Shown here in pieces: positions 6,921-8,048 of a stretch of DNA of 8,048 nucleotides. This DNA is from Cryomorphaceae bacterium (GTDB lineage: Bacteria > Bacteroidota > Bacteroidia > Flavobacteriales > BACL11): contig JACNFT010000059.1 in the NCBI GenBank assembly GCA_014384505.1, positions 1 to 8,048 on the forward strand. Direction: 5' to 3'. The position numbers and the translations under genes are program-made. Numbering within the stretch: the stretch's first letter is position 1; each line of letters opens with the position of its first letter. The notes beneath the pieces are model-generated. The model had not been told where the DNA came from, made no database searches, and was given only the letters and a program-made list of their open reading frames with translations.

Positions 6921-8048
6921 TATTTCTTTTTACCTCTCGATTTTTTCTCTGGTTGATTTTCCCAAAGTGTAATACATTCTTCTCTATTTAAATCCTTAGG
7001 TTCAGTTCCTTTTGGTATTTTAACATTTATCTTTTTACCTTTTGGTGGAGATACCTGAATAAAAGGACCATATCTACCATTCAACACCTGAATTAAAGGA
7101 TCACCATCAAAATTAGCAATTAATCTATCTTCATCAGATTGAATTTTAATTTTGATCAATTCTATTGATCTTTCCAAATCAATAGTTAAAGGATCTTCAT
7201 CATCATCTTTTTTAATAGAAGTGAATTTACCATCATAGCGTAAATACGGACCAAACCTACCTACTGAAGCTACAATTTCTTTACCGTTCCACTCGCCAAC
7301 TGTTCTTGGTAATTTAAACAAGTCCATTGCTTGTTCTAGAGTTATTGTCTGTATTGTTTGTCCTTTCATTAAAGAAGCAAACTTAGGTTTTGGAGCATTT
7401 TCATCCTCTTGCTTTTCACCCATCTGTACCATAGGACCAAATGGACCAATACGCGCAAACACTTTCTCTCCATTTACAGGGTCATTTCCTAGTTCTCTTT
7501 CACCAGAAGCCTTTCCAACATTACCAATTACATCCTCAACTTTGGCATGAAATTCTCCATAAAAAGAGGCTATCATTTCATTCCAAACTTTTTTACCTTC
7601 AGCTATCTCATCAAACTCAGTTTCAACTGAAGCCGTAAAACTATATTCCATTACATCAGAGAAATGTTCAACTAAAAAATCAGTAACTACAATTCCTACA
7701 TCAGTTGGGAATAATTTTTTATTCTCAGCTCCAGTAATTGATGTATGTTCTGATTTTGTCAGATTCCCATCTTTTAATTCTATTAGCTGAGATACACGCT
7801 CAAATCCATCTCTATTTTCTTTTTCAATATAACCTCTTTTCTGAATAGTAGTAATTGTAGCTGCATAAGTTGAAGGCCTTCCAATTCCTAACTCCTCCAT
7901 CTTTTTCACTAAACTTGCCTCAGCATATCTAGCAGGTGGACGAGAAAACTGTTGAGAAGCAATTGCTTCAGAGAGTCCTAGAGCCTCCCCAACTTCAAGC
8001 TTAGGTAACATTCCTTTTTGCTCCTCATTTTCATCATCTTTACCTTCC
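6920..8048 (-). CDS. topA: DNA topoisomerase I, C-terminal part (5' end outside window)
   Basis: Type IA topoisomerase I relaxes negatively supercoiled DNA through a tyrosine-DNA intermediate. The reading frame is open to the window edge, giving 375 visible codons; the first Met (8011) is internal. The Toprim domain and catalytic-tyrosine region lie outside. Visible are the core motif FSRPPARYAEASLVKKMEE then GIGRPSTYAATITTIQKRGY, the FPTDVGIVVTDFLVEHF stretch and the FDEIAEGKKVW segment that ends the catalytic core. Three C-terminal repeats follow, centred on IGPFGPMVQMG (about 7421-7460), VGRFGPYLRYDG (about 7231-7270) and NGRYGPFIQV (about 7052-7085), then a basic KKSRGKKK tail. There are no CxxC zinc fingers; this repeat-type end is common in Bacteroidota and several other phyla. 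The first visible residues (GKDDENEEQKG) are an acidic linker. The stop overlaps the start of the next gene by one base. Confidence 0.96.
   Translation of the reverse strand, partial: EGKDDENEEQKGMLPKLEVGEALGLSEAIASQQFSRPPARYAEASLVKKMEELGIGRPSTYAATITTIQKRGYIEKENRDGFERVSQLIELKDGNLTKSEHTSITGAENKKLFPTDVGIVVTDFLVEHFSDVMEYSFTASVETEFDEIAEGKKVWNEMIASFYGEFHAKVEDVIGNVGKASGERELGNDPVNGEKVFARIGPFGPMVQMGEKQEDENAPKPKFASLMKGQTIQTITLEQAMDLFKLPRTVGEWNGKEIVASVGRFGPYLRYDGKFTSIKKDDDEDPLTIDLERSIELIKIKIQSDEDRLIANFDGDPLIQVLNGRYGPFIQVSPPKGKKINVKIPKGTEPKDLNREECITLWENQPEKKSRGKKK

Noticed and set aside
7052..7460. Three G-x-[FY]-G-P repeats read as a DNA-level repeat or mobile element
   Set aside because: They are protein-level repeats of the normal TopA C-terminal domain; the DNA copies are diverged.
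7441..7638. 65-codon open frame on the plus strand
   Set aside because: Antisense inside topA, rich in His, Gln and Leu with no recognisable motif; a shadow of the topA coding sequence.
1..8048. CRISPR array, tRNA/rRNA, insertion sequence, phage or defence genes
   Set aside because: I saw no regularly spaced repeats, no RNA gene signatures and no transposase or integrase motifs; the window is almost filled by the seven minus-strand genes.

Overview
The window comes from a low-GC member of the Bacteroidota, most likely the Flavobacteriales or a related order. The evidence is an almost complete type IX secretion (T9SS) / gliding-motility core cluster, AT-only gene leaders without Shine-Dalgarno sites, and a TopA whose C-terminus ends in short glycine/proline repeats and a basic tail rather than zinc fingers. 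Every gene I can support lies on the minus strand, so the order of transcription runs from high to low coordinates.

Right part (8048 to about 5706): the 3' part of topA (DNA topoisomerase I) is joined through a TAATG stop/start overlap to a 386-residue arginase/formimidoylglutamase-family gene. That gene has lost two of the six canonical metal ligands. A hairpin followed by a T-rich tract directly after its stop looks like an intrinsic terminator and closes this small transcription unit.

Middle (5705 to 5620): a short AT-rich intergenic stretch that probably holds the promoter of the next unit, with no strong consensus match.

Left part (5619 to 1): porP/sprF-like outer-membrane protein, then gldK, gldL, gldM and gldN, the last cut by the window edge. 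Gaps are 39, 40, 33 and 9 bases, so this is very probably one operon. The products form the trans-envelope engine: GldL and GldM make the inner-membrane proton-driven motor, GldM reaches across the periplasm, and lipoprotein GldK with GldN forms the ring under the outer membrane. The PorP-like protein is an outer-membrane partner. The order matches the porPKLMN arrangement of Porphyromonas more than the gldKLMN operon of Flavobacterium johnsoniae, which lacks porP at its head.

The system itself is known, not new. The least explained element is the arginase-fold protein beside it, which looks like a pseudoenzyme or an enzyme with altered metal chemistry and has no histidine-degradation genes nearby. 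GldK is a second protein in the window that keeps an enzyme fold (formylglycine-generating enzyme) without the catalytic cysteines.
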